64,000 bases of DNA from Acanthaster planci (taxonomy: Eukaryota > Echinodermata > Asteroidea > Valvatida > Acanthasteridae), in NCBI RefSeq assembly GCF_001949145.1, contig NW_019091361.1, positions 3,153,564 through 3,217,563 on the forward strand, read 5' to 3'. A program made the translations under genes and the position numbers. The first letter of the stretch is position 1. Each line of letters starts with the position of its first letter. The notes under the pieces were generated by a model. That model searched no databases, was not told where the DNA came from, and saw nothing but the letters and a program-made list of their open reading frames with translations. Positions 13,389-26,304 of the stretch are shown here, piece by piece.

Positions 13389-13807
13389 CTCTTCTTGGTC
13401 GACAACTGTGCGGACGAATGGCGGATTGCGATGACGTGGTCCCGAATCTCTCTCATCACCTGCGAACTCTTCGTGTGTGTCATCCACCCGGTGCCGGGCA
13501 GATACTTTTTCGAATGGGTGGCCGAGTTTGCCTACACCCACGAGCCTCGGACGGCGATAGCCGACGTGGACATCCTCCTCTCTATCCCCATGTTCCTCCG
13601 GCTCTACCTGATTTGCCGGGTCATGCTGTTGCACAGCAAACTCTTCACGGACGCCTCCTCCCGGAGCATAGGCGCCCTGAATCGGATCAACTTCAACACA
13701 CGATTTGTGTTGAAAACTCTAATGACAATATTTCCGGGAACAGTGCTCTTGGTCTTCACTGTCACGTTATGGATTATAGCGAGTTGGATTCTTCACGTGT
13801 GCGAAAG
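13389..13807 (+). CDS. KCNN: SK channel exon: S3, S4, S4-S5 linker, S5
   Basis: This exon encodes residues 1-139 and two bases of residue 140 of the recognised SK channel portion. SK channels open when calmodulin bound to the channel senses cytosolic Ca2+, and they hyperpolarise excitable cells. The exon opens with [15 protein letters not shown], the conserved entry to S3. S3 is about residues 13-33 and ends in CVIHPVPG. S4 is about 58-82, within [18 protein letters not shown], and has few arginines, as expected for a channel that is not voltage-gated. The S4-S5 linker reads [17 protein letters not shown], the family hallmark contacted by the calmodulin N-lobe. S5 is about 107-137 and ends in CE. 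The frame has a stop at 13386, so the exon must start after the AG at 13387-13388. The donor GTAGGC begins at 13808. S1 and S2 must come from an upstream exon not seen here. Confidence 0.97.
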
Positions 13808-14102
13808 GTAGGCCCGTGTTTTCCGCGCCTGAATCTTGTGGCTCGGGCTGACGTCCAGGTCTCCAGAAGCAAATACGTCCTATGCAGCATACTGACAGAA
13901 GACGTACCCATTGCTTTGGAAGCCCGTTTCGGACGCGACATTATTTTGACTGGCATCTGCGCTAGCTCGCTTTGGTTTAAAAATGGATTTATTTTATAGC
14001 CCCCCCCTCAAGCGGCAGTCACTGTGTTAACATAATGTATGTATAAGAAACTTCCATTATACTTTCTTCCGACTTCCCAACGGGAAAACTGCCCTAAAGT
14101 GT

Positions 14103-14127
14103 CAAATCTACGACTGACGTAGATTTG
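14103..14127. repeat. Small perfect hairpin
   Basis: A 10-bp perfect stem (CAAATCTACG with its complement) encloses a 5-nt loop inside the intron. No T-run follows it and no role is evident. Confidence 0.6.
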
Positions 14128-17100
14128 CATCCCTGCATGTGGTTTCCAAATGGAAGGATTCAAACAATTCAAGGCCCTATCGCTTTCAGCTTTTAGTTAT
14201 CCGAAGGAAGTGCTCTTTTCAGAGTGGATTTTGCTCGACAGAATGAACGAAATCTTGCAGATCTGAAACAGATTTCGGAACACATATTTTGCCTTCAAAG
14301 ATTTGAAGACAGACGGGAACGAGGTTTCCACGAGCGCCCTCTGGAGACTCGCTCCCCGTATTAAGTCTCACGGCCACGTTACCCTACTTCCATACAGCGC
14401 TGTAGAAAATGGCCCTTCAATTAGACTGTGAATCCTTTGGCGCAGGAAATATTTTTTTCGATAGATTGGATCCTTACAGATGCGCAGCAATGGGAAGTCC
14501 TCCGGGAAAGAAAATAATGTGTCGCTGGTGTTGTCTTACCCGTCTCGCAGCCTGGCATGATCACGCCATTACCGATCAGGTCTGCTTGCACAGAAACTAT
14601 CTGGAGAGAAAAAAGAGGGCAGGGTCCTTAAAAATGCATGAGGCCAAATACGCCACGCGGCCCAGAACCCCTGGGAAATGGCACAGGCTATTATCCATGG
14701 CGTTCCCATCCAACCCCTGCGGCTGTTTCAACATGACACCACCATTAATATTGAACGTGTCCTGGTGTCACCCAAAGAATGTGACGTCAACGCTATGAGC
14801 TCTTGATGTAAGCCGACCAAATTATGCATGTAGGTCCTGCTTAGAAATTGCAGTTGGTTGTTGCTTATATGCATGAGATATGAAACGACTATCCTCAAGA
14901 TCTGTAGATCTTAACCATTGAAATCATGCATAATGCTTATTGGGTTCAGAGTGGTTATGGGTTATTGTCAGGTGGAAAAAGTTACGTCACTTTGAATATC
15001 TAACGCTTAGTGGATCTTTGGTAATGTGTAATCCATGTCACATCCCACGTTTACGATTATGACCAATGGAAAACTGTGGAGGGGTGTGTAACCTATACAA
15101 ATAACCACCATCATTTGATTATTGCACCGCCCAAGAAAATACTCACAGGATATTTCAATTTGTCAAAGGAATTCTTTATGCCTTATTATGCATGCATAAG
15201 AGATTGGCAAATCCGAATAAGACATAACATGTGCATTACCTTATATAGAAATTTATGCTTTTGGCATAATAGGAAGACACGTAGGAATTCACGTTACAGC
15301 GCCGTACAATGTCATCTGTTTGAGTTAGATTAACTTGTTCATAATCGCATGACGTACTTTGGAATAGTTCAGAAACTGTAAATTTACACATGTATGACGT
15401 TGAGGTGGCCTGCCACCCTCAAAATCTTATCGTTGAATGAAAGCCAAATAATGTGTACGCGAGGGCCGGATTCTGCTTGACTTCGTTTCGATTGAAGTCG
15501 ATCATTCCCTCACACGGAATACACCTACGCAGTCCGCAGCGTGTCTGGAGGTGAAGTCTGGTGACTCCCTGACCCAATGAAAACGTTGAGATGGATTGTC
15601 TCTGGAGCAGTTTGGCTGCAGTTGCGAACTTGTCTGGTTTAATTCACTTTACCTAGATACATACATTGGGCGATTGCGGACGCTCGCCTGAGCAATGTGT
15701 GTGTCATCTCTGCACGGAGTGTCCGGGTTCTCCTCTCCAAAGGCGCTGGCGTCTCGCTCCGTCCGTAATGCATAACCACCTACAGCATTCAGCATTTTCT
15801 GGCTTTCGTCGATTGCATGTATCAGCACGCTAATTGAGTATTCCAGTTTCCCGCGCGCTCCATTCCGAGCCATGACTTGAAAAGAGCGCAGGAATTCTGT
15901 CCTCAATTTTGTTTATTGCGAATTGGAATTGGTTCTCCCCTACACACCCCCCCCGCGCGTGCATCATTGTCAGTGGCGGCTTTCTCTACCCTTTCCACCC
16001 CTTGGGAAATTCAGCACCAATTATTGACCACTAGACCAGCAAGACCATTTAAATATTAAATGTCAGATCCAGAATGGTACAGAGGATGGGGATATAATGT
16101 AAGCGGAAAAACACCGGGAAGTGGAATTTCGCAGCTGGCAATTCTTAGGCCAACACTGGGACTGACCTTGCGTCTTGAAATTAATCTGGTTTTGAAATTG
16201 CTTTTACATGAAATTGATTCTGCATAAGGCCTCGTGCCGGGATTCTTGAAAGGAGCAAAATTAAATTATGTAGTGTCCCTACACCTCGAATCCAGACGTA
16301 GACGGTGAGTCCACCTTTGCCAGATTGAGATAAAATGTGTTCCAGGGGTAAACTTTTAAAAATGTTAACAAAAATATCAGGGGAGACAGCTGAGATCATT
16401 ATCTGAATTCTCTGTTGGCTAACGTGGTGACATTGAAAATTTCTTTCTCGTTGGAAATTCACAGTCCAAAGCTTAACACGTTGCTGCGTTATTTGTTCCC
16501 TTAAATCTGGTGTTTTGTATGTTATTCCAAATGTACATGTAAGCGTGAGTGTAAACTAAGAGTGAGACAGATTCTCCCCCGAAGACGACTGGTGTGTAAT
16601 ACTGCGTGAATGAAACGTCGGGTTGAACCTACACAGAAGCTGAAGCCCACTGAAGTTCACCGAGAGTTTTCCTTATTGAATTCAGGAAAGCTTTATCCCA
16701 AGAAGAGCCCAAAGTTGCCATTATCGTATGTATGTATCATGAACTGTTCTCCTGACCCTTACCTGGTGAAAATAGATGAATGCAGCGTCTTTGCAGCTTT
16801 GTAAGCGTACCCGCTCACAGACTGCGCTGGCGCTTTATGCGATATTGCCATGGGCTTCCAGCTTGCATTGTGTAACCTTAAACTCTCTCGTGTGGCTGGA
16901 TGGCGAAGGACACTCGAAAACGTCAAGACGGCCCCGTCCGATTTTTGTCGCCGTATGAATAGAAAAGTGTATTAGCATGACGAACGTGTAGAACGATGAG
17001 CCGAATTCACTGAGGAGACCAGAGACAGAACTGCCCTCCTTAAAAACAAGATGCCCCTGTTTGATCGAATTTCGTGTCCAAACACACTGTATAATGGATG

Positions 17101-20100
17101 GCTTCTTGTGGCCATATGAATTCAAATTCTTGTCTTATTATTTCAACAAGTAACCTGAGTCCAATCTCGGATTTCTTATTCATCTGCCCGCCATTTTCCC
17201 CTATCCCGTGTGAGCGCATTTCACTATTTGCCTTTTTTTTTCCTGTATGAAAACGGTAAGGCGAATGAGGCGTAATGCTATTACATTTCGCCAATCAAAC
17301 GAAATTGTATCAACTAGTAGGATTACCACGTCCACGATTTGACCGGGGAAACTGTCCTGGGAACCAGGGCAGGGATGGCGCGATCGTAATCAGGTTAAGT
17401 CGTAATGTAACTCATCACCGGCACGGCAATCACGGGAAAGCCACCCTCTTTGGCTTGTCGGCACACCCGAGACTGTTCGCTCGGACGGGTCAGCTTCGCC
17501 TTATTGGACGATATTGGAAGTTGGGTTACCGTGCCGGTGTCACTAAATCGAAATGATTACGTTCACTGAACGCCTTCACTGCTCATCTGTGAATTTGCGC
17601 GGTACTTAACGTAGAAGCGGCCAGCATTTTGGGAACGGTGTTACTTGCAGAGAGTTGATACGCAGACGGTTTTGTGTGAACAAGTAAAAGCATGCACCGA
17701 AAAACGGGAAATTTCCATCATCACAACAAAAATGACGATCAAACCCTCTGTCAAATTTGATCAAAATTTGTAATCATAGGTAATCAACATACCTGTTCCA
17801 GTTGGGCGCCATGACGTTGGAGAGCGATGACTTATGAATTGAGGTTGAGATGGATTCTCTTCCTCATTTGTGTAGGGCGAGTCAACACCAGGTAACCACT
17901 TGGTATTGTACTTCTATCTTTTTTTGGTTTGATGTTTTGGGAAACTCTAAGGCTTATTATATTGGCACCACCTCTAAGACTTCATCTGTCATTACACGAC
18001 AGGGAGGGCCCGCAAATACGGTTACCATGGTCATGAAATGTTAACACAAATGATGGGAAAACTTTTATAAGCATTTCATTTCAATTTGGTCATATTTAGT
18101 TGCTTCAGCGCTAGAGCCATTTTATTAAATCTCAGCGATTTGTTGGATTGCATGGGATAATGTCGCGTGGGGTTTAGCTGATGTTCCCATGGTAATGTAT
18201 TAATTTAATCTAAATAACACATTGAACTACTCGGGGCGGAGGGGATCGAATCACCTGTTTTTGTAGTGCAAGTGGCAATGGTCCACACAACAGTTTAATT
18301 CGATCCTACAAGTGGTAGACGTAGTAAAAACAGTATACTTTGTTCTCTGTCCTTTCAAATGCGCGTTCTTTTCCTTGCGTCTTTCAGCAAGTGGGAAAGA
18401 AGTGACGAAGTTTTGGTCAGGTGAGGGAAAGAGATCCAGTGCCAACACTTGCTTCCACATTGGTAAATTCTGCATAATCTCGCAGTTTCTGCGAATACCT
18501 AGATGATCAGTAAGCGATCACCTGTGCTGTGCAAGCAGTTTCTCGTGTCTGGCCAATACTATAATGTTTCAACCAGATCGATGCAGGAATCCCAGCTTTT
18601 GACGAGGGAACGTCTCGTTTACTCTGCCCCCAGGGTGTCTGTTCTTAACAGCGATCGACATTGTACTGGTTGGCGGTTCGTTTAGCACAAACCTGCACTC
18701 AGTAGATCTAAATGTCATTATCCCAACGTTAAGTACAAGAACACAGGATCTACTTGAAGTGGCACGACACGCAGATGCCCACAATGTGTCAGATTTTATC
18801 GACAGTTTTTTTTTTAAAGTTACGCTGTGTAAATCACGAGCGGGGAAGTTCCATCAACTCTATGCATAATTAACTGCAAAACAAATATTTGTTACCAAGG
18901 ATTCGGTAATTGTGGCATTGTGTTCGATTCTTTCAGCATCGCCATCTGTTCGACTACTGCAGTGCTTTTTGGTTGCACTGAAGAAGTTATTTCAATCGCC
19001 ACTTCATCGAATGGAGTGGCAATAATTTTAAACTTTTTAGCAACTTTACCGTTACTTGGCAAAGCACGTTAAGCCAAATAATATATTAAAAATGCTTATT
19101 TTTTCTGACTAAGTTAACATGTTTAATGGACATTGCCAAACATGAAGTTCAAACAATGAATTTTTTGTTCCTTTTTTGTGATTTTTAATGTGCCCCGTTT
19201 TTTTCATTCCTGATATACGATCAGTGTCCTTCTCTTACTTATAAATGTTATAATCAGACCATCCGAAATTGATGTATCGGATCAATTTTGATTGTTTGAC
19301 AGGCACTTAATAGTTTGAGGTACCAAGAAAATTGTAATCGCTGTAGTACCCTTCAAGTCTGAGGGGTGAAGTTCTAGCCTGTAAACATGTATTTTATTTT
19401 TTATCTTCTCAAGAACATACTACAACGATCGAAACATCGACGCGTGTCTAATTTCGGATGAATAACACGGCCTCGCAGAACTTGAGCTGTGCGCACGGAC
19501 ATGTAAAGAAACAGTAACTTAGATTACACTCTGGTTAGTTTCTCCCCTGGGGTGGAGGTGGCAGCGCGCGCGACCACAGTTGTGTTGTTGGGGAAGCTCG
19601 AAACTAGATCTTGGCACAAAGTGCCGTGAAATTACTTTTAAAAAAGTGGAGCCGGCATGCTGTACAAGGTGTATCGACTGCGTGATCAAACCAGGGGACA
19701 CTGCGCCATTGCGGCTGGCGTTTTGTGATGCAGTCTGGCCCGAGTCCCCATGCGCCCAGATGCGCAGTGTGAATGGCTTCAGCGCTTCTCCATTTTCAGT
19801 TCAGTCCCGAATCGCCTTTCCTCCCTCTGTTTCGATGTGTCGTACAGTAGACATCACATCAACAGCGCTGCCAGGCCACAGAAGCGGCAACACTGGGATA
19901 GCAGAGGGTTCAAAAATAAACTGCGAAAGGGTGTTCCGTTATTCTCACTAAGCAGAGAGCGACTGATGTACACACCAGTATTTTTCATATTAGGCATCGA
20001 AGACTAGAGTCGTTTCCTTTTTTAGCAGTCTCAAAGAAGTAAAAGAACTTTAGGCCTCTGTAACGACAGAGCTTAACACTGACAGAGTTTCCTAACGGGC

Positions 20101-20982
20101 AGAGTTAGAATAAACCTTAGTTTCTTTAGCTACGTCACTAGTGGATATAAACCTTCTTGTCTTATTCCAGCGAAATTTGGTTCCCGTGCCTAGAGGTGTC
20201 AAGAAAGTGTCTTTTACATACCTTCTTGGAAAAATTCAGAACGGATTTTTCTAGTGAAAAGCATTACGTAAAACATGCTTTAGGATATTATGTAATATAA
20301 TCTGGGTTTTGCAATCCCTTTTTTTTTCCTTTGGCGAATTCTCTAATGTCAGCACTGTTAAAGTCTCATTAACACCCCTTGGGCCGGCCCCAGAGAATCG
20401 ATGTTTATTAACCGTCCGTCACTAATTTACTTTTCTTAACTCTCCTTTTCCAATTAATTGATCACAGCTCCGCCACTTAGCAGCATCGATGCATGAATGC
20501 AAACACTGGTCGTGACAAATGTAAGGAAGTCGATTTAGGTTGATTGTGTATATTGGCGCTGCTTTGTGATAATGCATAAAGCAATGTACGAGGGACATAA
20601 ACAAATAGAAACATACTTTAAACAACTAGAATTTCCTAAAATATGAAATGTGCAATTTTTTTAAATATGACTTATGATGTGTAGCTCATTAAGGCAAGTC
20701 ACTTTACTTTCGAGAGCAGAATTATGGAACGTTTAATCTCTTGGATGCACCGTACATATAGTGTACTTTCTCTATCTGTACATTTTCCATTCATGTAAGC
20801 GTATATTATTACCTCGTCCCCTGATGTAAGATACCTTCTTATTTCCATTAAGTTCTCGCGGTTTGTTAATAAACATCGATTGAGATGCCCATTGTTGGCA
20901 ACAGAATCATTTCAGATTTCAGCGAGAAAGCGAGATCATTCTCCTAATCTTTTTCAGTTTAACCTTAAATCCGTCGTAAGCC

Positions 20983-21073
20983 CATATTTGATTTTTCTAG
21001 AATGCGCAGTCTTGTTCACCTTGTCATATTTGATTTTTCTAGAATGCGCAGTCTTGTTCACCTTGTCATATTT
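20983..21073 (+). repeat. 42-bp tandem duplication next to the pore-exon acceptor
   Basis: Two exact copies of a 42-bp unit lie at 20983-21024 and 21025-21066, followed by the first 7 bases of a third at 21067-21073. Each unit starts CATATTTGATTTTTC and ends CACCTTGT. The array ends about 35 bases before exon 21109-21244, so it duplicates the stretch where branch-point and upstream pyrimidine signals would lie. The identity of the copies suggests a recent event or an assembly artefact. Confidence 0.9.
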
Positions 21074-21108
21074 CTTCTTTCCCCTTCATTTTGTCCCCGA
21101 CTGTACAG

Positions 21109-21244
21109 ATATCACGATGAAGACAACGGGGAGATTCTCAACGCGATGTGGATCGTCTCTATTACATTCCTTTCTATTGGCTACGGGGACATGGTACCAA
21201 ATACTTACTGTGGGCGGGGAGTTTCGGTTATTACAGGTATAATG
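21109..21244 (+). CDS. KCNN: SK channel exon: pore loop, selectivity filter, start of S6
   Basis: This exon encodes residues 140-185. Its first base completes AG|A, the arginine of CER, and it ends in phase 0 after TGIM. The turret begins [10 protein letters not shown]. The pore helix [11 protein letters not shown] leads into the filter SIGYGDMVP at residues 162-170, the K+ selectivity signature of the family. After the filter it reads NTYCGRG. Vertebrate SK2 and SK3 carry Asn at the first of these positions and SK1 carries His, and this site is linked to apamin sensitivity; that sensitivity applies here is only an inference. The acceptor is TTTGTCCCCGACTGTACAG and the donor is GTAAGT at 21245. 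The 136-bp length keeps the reading frame with both neighbours. Confidence 0.97.
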
Positions 21245-21346
21245 GTAAGTAACCGGTCCAATCCGGTTCTGTCCAGTTCAAACCAAATGAAACCGCATGC
21301 TTGCCTTTTGATTGCGCTGTTCGGTCACATTATGGAATTTGGAGAC

Positions 21347-21594
21347 TTGGGCCGTTTTCCAATACTCAATTTCGTCTGCGTCTCAGGCTTCGTGTAGGAA
21401 ACCAATCCCCGATTGTGGGCCGGAAGCGTTTAATTTAAATTGAAGTACTGTAATGTTTGGCTCTTTTGCATCTTACTTGACGTTTTGCGGCACTATCAGA
21501 CTTACTATTGCACTTACAACCTCAAAGTCAGGAAGTAAAAAAAACAGTTGGAGCCTGAGACGGAGCCCACGTCGAGTATTGGAAAACGGCCCAA
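21347..21594. mobile_element. MITE-like element with about 46-bp terminal inverted repeats
   Basis: The left arm at 21347-21391 and the right arm at 21549-21594 are inverted copies. The outer 21 bases, starting TTGGGCCGTTTTCC, match exactly. A diverged centre follows, then a second matching block GTCTCAGGCT. The internal part is about 157 bp and non-coding. This is the layout of a non-autonomous DNA transposon. A target-site duplication is not obvious, so the superfamily is left open. Confidence 0.75.
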
Positions 21595-24500
21595 AACAGA
21601 CTTGTCTACGAGGAAGCTATTTTTTTGGTCTTGTTCCCTGAATCTGTTTTACAAATTGTGAACTGTTGAATAGGATTGTTCCAGACTGTTTTACAATTGA
21701 CATGCGTGCAAACCTCCTTTTTATTTTTGTTCTTCAAAGTCTAGCTTGAAACTCTCAGATATATTTAATCTTAAATTTGATATTATTCAGCAGAGTAGAC
21801 AGGCAACAATTTGTCATGAAATGTTATTTTGTTGTATGCATTTTCTACTCTCAAGTTCTTAAAAAGAAGAATTAACTTCGCTCTCAGTTTCAATATGGCC
21901 GCCTCATAAATAAAGTCTATCAACAACCTCGTCCCCATGCTCTACCACCTTGGAACTGGATCGTTTGCATATCCAGAAAGTGTGCATACGTATGTAAATA
22001 AAGAATAGTGTGGTGCCTGACCATGCTTTCAATCAGCGTTCGTTTTAGCACGCGGTGTATTGTATTAACACAGAGCCAAATCTTTGCGACATGTCGTATC
22101 GGGGATACTGGGACAAACAAAAGTTACAATCTCATTTAACAAATTTGGAGTATCACTTTTTTTTTTAATTATTATCAAAATGGAGAAAAGGATAGGGTTT
22201 TAAAGGGAGAGTTCATATAATAATTCACCTGACGTGAAAACACGTAATACACCAAATACACGAGATAACATCGTTTTGTCGCTGTTGCTTCATCCATTGG
22301 AAGCCAAACTAGACACAAAGTAACGGCTGGGGACGAGCTTGGTCTATTAGAACCGTTATTGCGCAGGCGCAATGCTCGGGCTCAGTTGGTACATACGTAA
22401 GTACGCGTGGTATGCCAAAATGCACGCGTGCCACAAGTTGAAGAACATAATTATGCGTAAGTGTGGTGCCATCGCAGTAATGGCGTCACCGTGGATTAGT
22501 TCACTGAGCATTCTCATCACAAGTTTTGAAAAAATAAGAAAGAGCAAACGAGTTCCATGTCAAATCCAGTTCATCCAGATGAATCTGCTCCGGTGGATGC
22601 GTAGGCCTATACGTTTCCAAGAATTACTTAGAAACGACGAGAGTACTTAACTAAGTTTAAAATTAATTCGGTGGTGGCCCAGCCGCGCTCAGTCTTCCTC
22701 TGTTCAAATTAATGTTGTCAAAGATGCACTGTGAAAGTATCCCATAGTCCTGCGGGAAATTGCAGTAATGGGTATTAAGAAATTCGTGAAAACTTTACGG
22801 CCACTGGTGGTGTTGACTAAATGAATTGCAGTTCAACGCCCCAACCTTGCACGTTTGTAGTCTGGTATCCTAGCTGCTTGTATTGAGTTAGTTGCACAGA
22901 ACAAAAGCGTGTTCTTTTTTAATAGGTAATTGTCGCCCTTGTTGCGGATGAGACCACTGCCATTTAATTAAGAACGATAATTAGCTGTTTACCTCATTGC
23001 ATCCTTCCAGCTCTTGGCCATTGATTTTTTTGCGCAAAATATATCAATTTCCAAACTTGAAAATAAAAATGCGTCCCTCACAGATATATTGAGTGGCCTT
23101 GCCAAAGGTCAAACGACCTTGGGTCAGATCGGTGTTGAAATAACAGTGGATTTTCCAAAACAAAATGACCTACAGGAAAGCAAGCAAGACTTTCTTTCAG
23201 CAAAGAAAACAAGACTTGAGTTTCGATAATTGATTAGAACTGCCCTTCCGACATTGTTTATGCTAGCGTTCAGTGCACACATTTCGGTATTAGGCCTCCG
23301 TCACAGGTTGTTTGTTCCAACATTTCGTTAACCTCTGGTTATATGAATTTTTTTCAGTTTATGGAAACCAAATCCCTTTCATGATTAGCATTCAGACGCC
23401 CCTTCCTTTGCCGTTTCAGCTAATTTGAATGTAAATCGGGGAATGGAAAATGTAAATCAGCTGATGGGAAAATATCATCATTTGTTTTGTCATCCATTTT
23501 CATTTGATGCGTAGTCAAAAGCTACAGTAATAATTCTGCGCCTTGTGTTACGGAATAAATTGCGTGGGTGGTGTTGTTTGGGAGAAACTCGAGTGACGGT
23601 ACATCGAAATAAATCATTTTGGGAAATTGTGGCATATGAATATATGTGGACAGGGATGTACATTCACCGCACATTAATTCACTGCGCTACGGCGCGCACC
23701 ACATTTCCTGTTCGAGGCAAGACCTGGCTCTTGCTTGGTAATATTTTGTCAACATAGGGCGTTAAAGTTGAAAAAAAACAAGTGATTTTTAGATGCACGG
23801 CAAAACAATCAGTTATTATGTATGGGAAAATATCAATATTTTCAGAAACTTTCAGCATTGCCCACATTCTCACAACATTCAATTTGATTCCTTATTACTT
23901 CGAAGAAGTAAATTCCATAACAACTATTTTTATAAGAACCGAAAGATCTCTGAGTAATATTCAAAACGGTAATTGAGAAATTAAATAGGGTCTTATTTTA
24001 GCAATCAAGAAACTATTAGTAAGTTATGGCTGGTCATTAATGCACAGCATCACAAAAACGAACACAGAAATCAAAAAACCTCCTCCTACAAAATAATTCA
24101 AGGGCATTATTGCACCGCACTTCCTCTTCGGTTTCCCTGCAGCGTCCTGTGAATTCCTCACACTGTCAAAATGTGAAACAGTGTGCGGTTCTTAATAGCT
24201 AAAACGCGCCCTTGGAATGAGATATGACGTATACCCGTGAACTTAAAGGAATTAGTCGTTGTTCGTTATTCGGACAGCTGCATCAACATTGTTGGATGCG
24301 CGTGCGGGCTACCAGTGGCTACTTCTTAGGTTTTATCGCATCGGTAAATTACTTTTCACAATTGAATCATTACGTGTTGCTGGATAGGGTCAAATAGCAA
24401 TGTTTTCCTTGATTTCGCTTGCTCCTTGACAACAAAGAAGGAAATGACAACCTATATGTATCTTCGTGCCACGTTTGGGATCTGAGAAGTTCACGTGCAG

Positions 24501-26265
24501 GAAACCGTTCATTAGCTACTGCAGAGACAATTTAATCCGAGGCCACGGAGTTAATTGGAGGTAGCATTTTAATTGTACGCATTTCCCAGGTCGTATGTAT
24601 GACATTTGACATTCCTTCTACCGTACACGCCGTGTGTAGGAAAAGTGTACTAAGGTAACGTCATGCAGGGGAAGTACGGGGAACTCTGTCCCTCCCCCCA
24701 ATTAAAATGCCGTGTATGCATGAACCTCTCTGCTGCAAAATTTTCACACTGAAAGATCGGTCAGCTCGCATCGCTTGGCAGTCGGCTTCTACACGCGGAG
24801 GCTTGTCCCAGGGCAGTTGGCCTACTTCTGCCGGCATTTTTTTATTTTCTGCTCCGTGCCACGGGTCTCAGTGCACCGTACCTCGGTAATAAAAGATGTC
24901 TGGGCAAAGAAGGGGCGGGTAGTGAAACTGATATTCCGACCTAATTCAGGGGGAGTCGATTGAAATGGGAAGGAAAGGTCGTTGTGATGACAAGCTGCCA
25001 TTTGGGCTAAGGGTATGCCTGCATATAAAAAGCCTAGTATAAGGAATACAAAGAAAAAAATAATTATATCAAACATTATGGTGGACTTTAATTGCCGGCA
25101 AGAATATTGTAAGGTGAAATAGTCCAAGTATGGCAAAGCCCCAACCAAATTGCCCACGGCTACCATGAAATTCGAAACAGGTTTCCAACTATTTATTTTA
25201 CAGTTAGTGAGTGTCAGTTGGTAAACTCACGCGCGAAAAAATAATGGTGGGTGTGTTAGCATGAGATGCATCGATTCCCCATACAGTGTAACCCACTTCT
25301 CCTAACACAACCTCGACTTCAAGGGCTACCTGCGCGCTCCTTCAATAGGCACGGTTAGTGGCTATTCAGAATTTATAAACGTAAATGTAAAGTGAACTTT
25401 GACAGGTTACACGCCCTGTCAGCACCGGCACCCAAGTTAAATCTTGCACGTTACACGCAAACACGTCGACTGTTGTTCTAATTTGAATTATCCAAATAGT
25501 GGGATATTCAAATTTCACAATACGCGAGTAAGGTCACGCAAGGCATGGTTGGAACCAACACAACGCGACAAGATCGTGTCCATGGGAACGAGGTTGGTAC
25601 AGAAGAGTAGAGGATTGTGGGTAACTTGAGGTAACAGGTCGCCGCCAAAGTTTACGACCTTTTGCATGTCCCCTGGACACCTTCAAATCAACTTGTTCAA
25701 GTATTTACTCTTTTTCGGGGAAAGGGGCGAGCGAAGTAAACCAAACCCATGAGGAACGAATCTAGGTCTTCCATTGAGTCAGTTCGGTATTTCAAAAAGG
25801 CAAGGTCATTCAAGAGCAAAGCACATGTGTGAGTCGGTGTTTGGCCGTGTTGATAGGGCAGACTGTCGCGCGCGCGTACGGCTGTTCCCAAATGATCTCG
25901 GACGGGCTTCGACTGATTTGGGCATGCGCTCTTGGAATACCGAATTGACTTATTGAAAATGACGCTATGATGCCGCAAACACCAGACTTTCAATTCTCAT
26001 CCTTCTGTGCCATCCGGGTTTTGTCCACGTGCTGGAGTCCTTTGACTGCGCATGGTCAGAGCCTACCCCTTTTGGAAGACCATGGAAATCCAGAAAAACT
26101 GTCTGTTATCTTACCTATAGTCTGGCTGTTTGTATTATACGTACTTTAGGCAGTTTGCCGCCATGTTGAAGAGTCGCGTGCCTCCACCGTACATCTGTTT
26201 TTTTTACTTCAAAGATATGTAATACAAAACTGCTGCAAACTGCTTTATGACTACAGTTACCTGAA

Positions 26266-26304
26266 GATTCTGCTAGGATCGAAACGTCAGGCCCTCCATA
26301 TTTT
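26266..26304 (+). repeat. Dispersed repeat, copy 2, with degenerate hammerhead-like fold
   Basis: This copy is identical over 39 bp to the reverse complement of 3170-3208, and the two copies lie 23 kb apart in opposite orientation. It reads GATTC-TGCTA-GGATC-GAAACGTCAGG and is preceded by CTGAA. Compared with the hammerhead core CUGANGA, two bases are missing before helix II, so this copy is probably inactive. Helix I is not supported at this locus. Identity stops abruptly at both ends of the 39 bp. Confidence 0.5.

Larger units (their letters stand above)
13808..21108 (+). other. SK intron between S5 and pore exons
   Basis: This 7.3-kb intron separates S5 from the pore loop. It has donor GTAGGC and acceptor CTGTACAG. 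A small perfect hairpin lies at 14103-14127 (10-bp stem, 5-nt loop). A GAAACGTCGGG motif paired with an upstream CCCGAAGACGAC lies at 16578-16622. A tandem duplication lies at its 3' end. Open frames such as 14409-14798 (129 codons) and 19580-19951 (123 codons) resemble no protein family I know and have no convincing splice context. Confidence 0.9.

Noticed and set aside
14409-14798. 129-codon plus-strand frame just after the S3-S5 exon
   Set aside because: There is no recognised family, and it is not in phase with SK splicing.
19580-19951. 123-codon plus-strand frame in the S5-pore intron
   Set aside because: It is cysteine-rich but matches no domain, and no splice sites frame it. It is treated as chance.
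23014-23229. 71-codon frame after a plausible splice acceptor in the S6 intron
   Set aside because: Including it would disrupt S6 and it ends in a stop. Its codon use is AT-rich like the intron.
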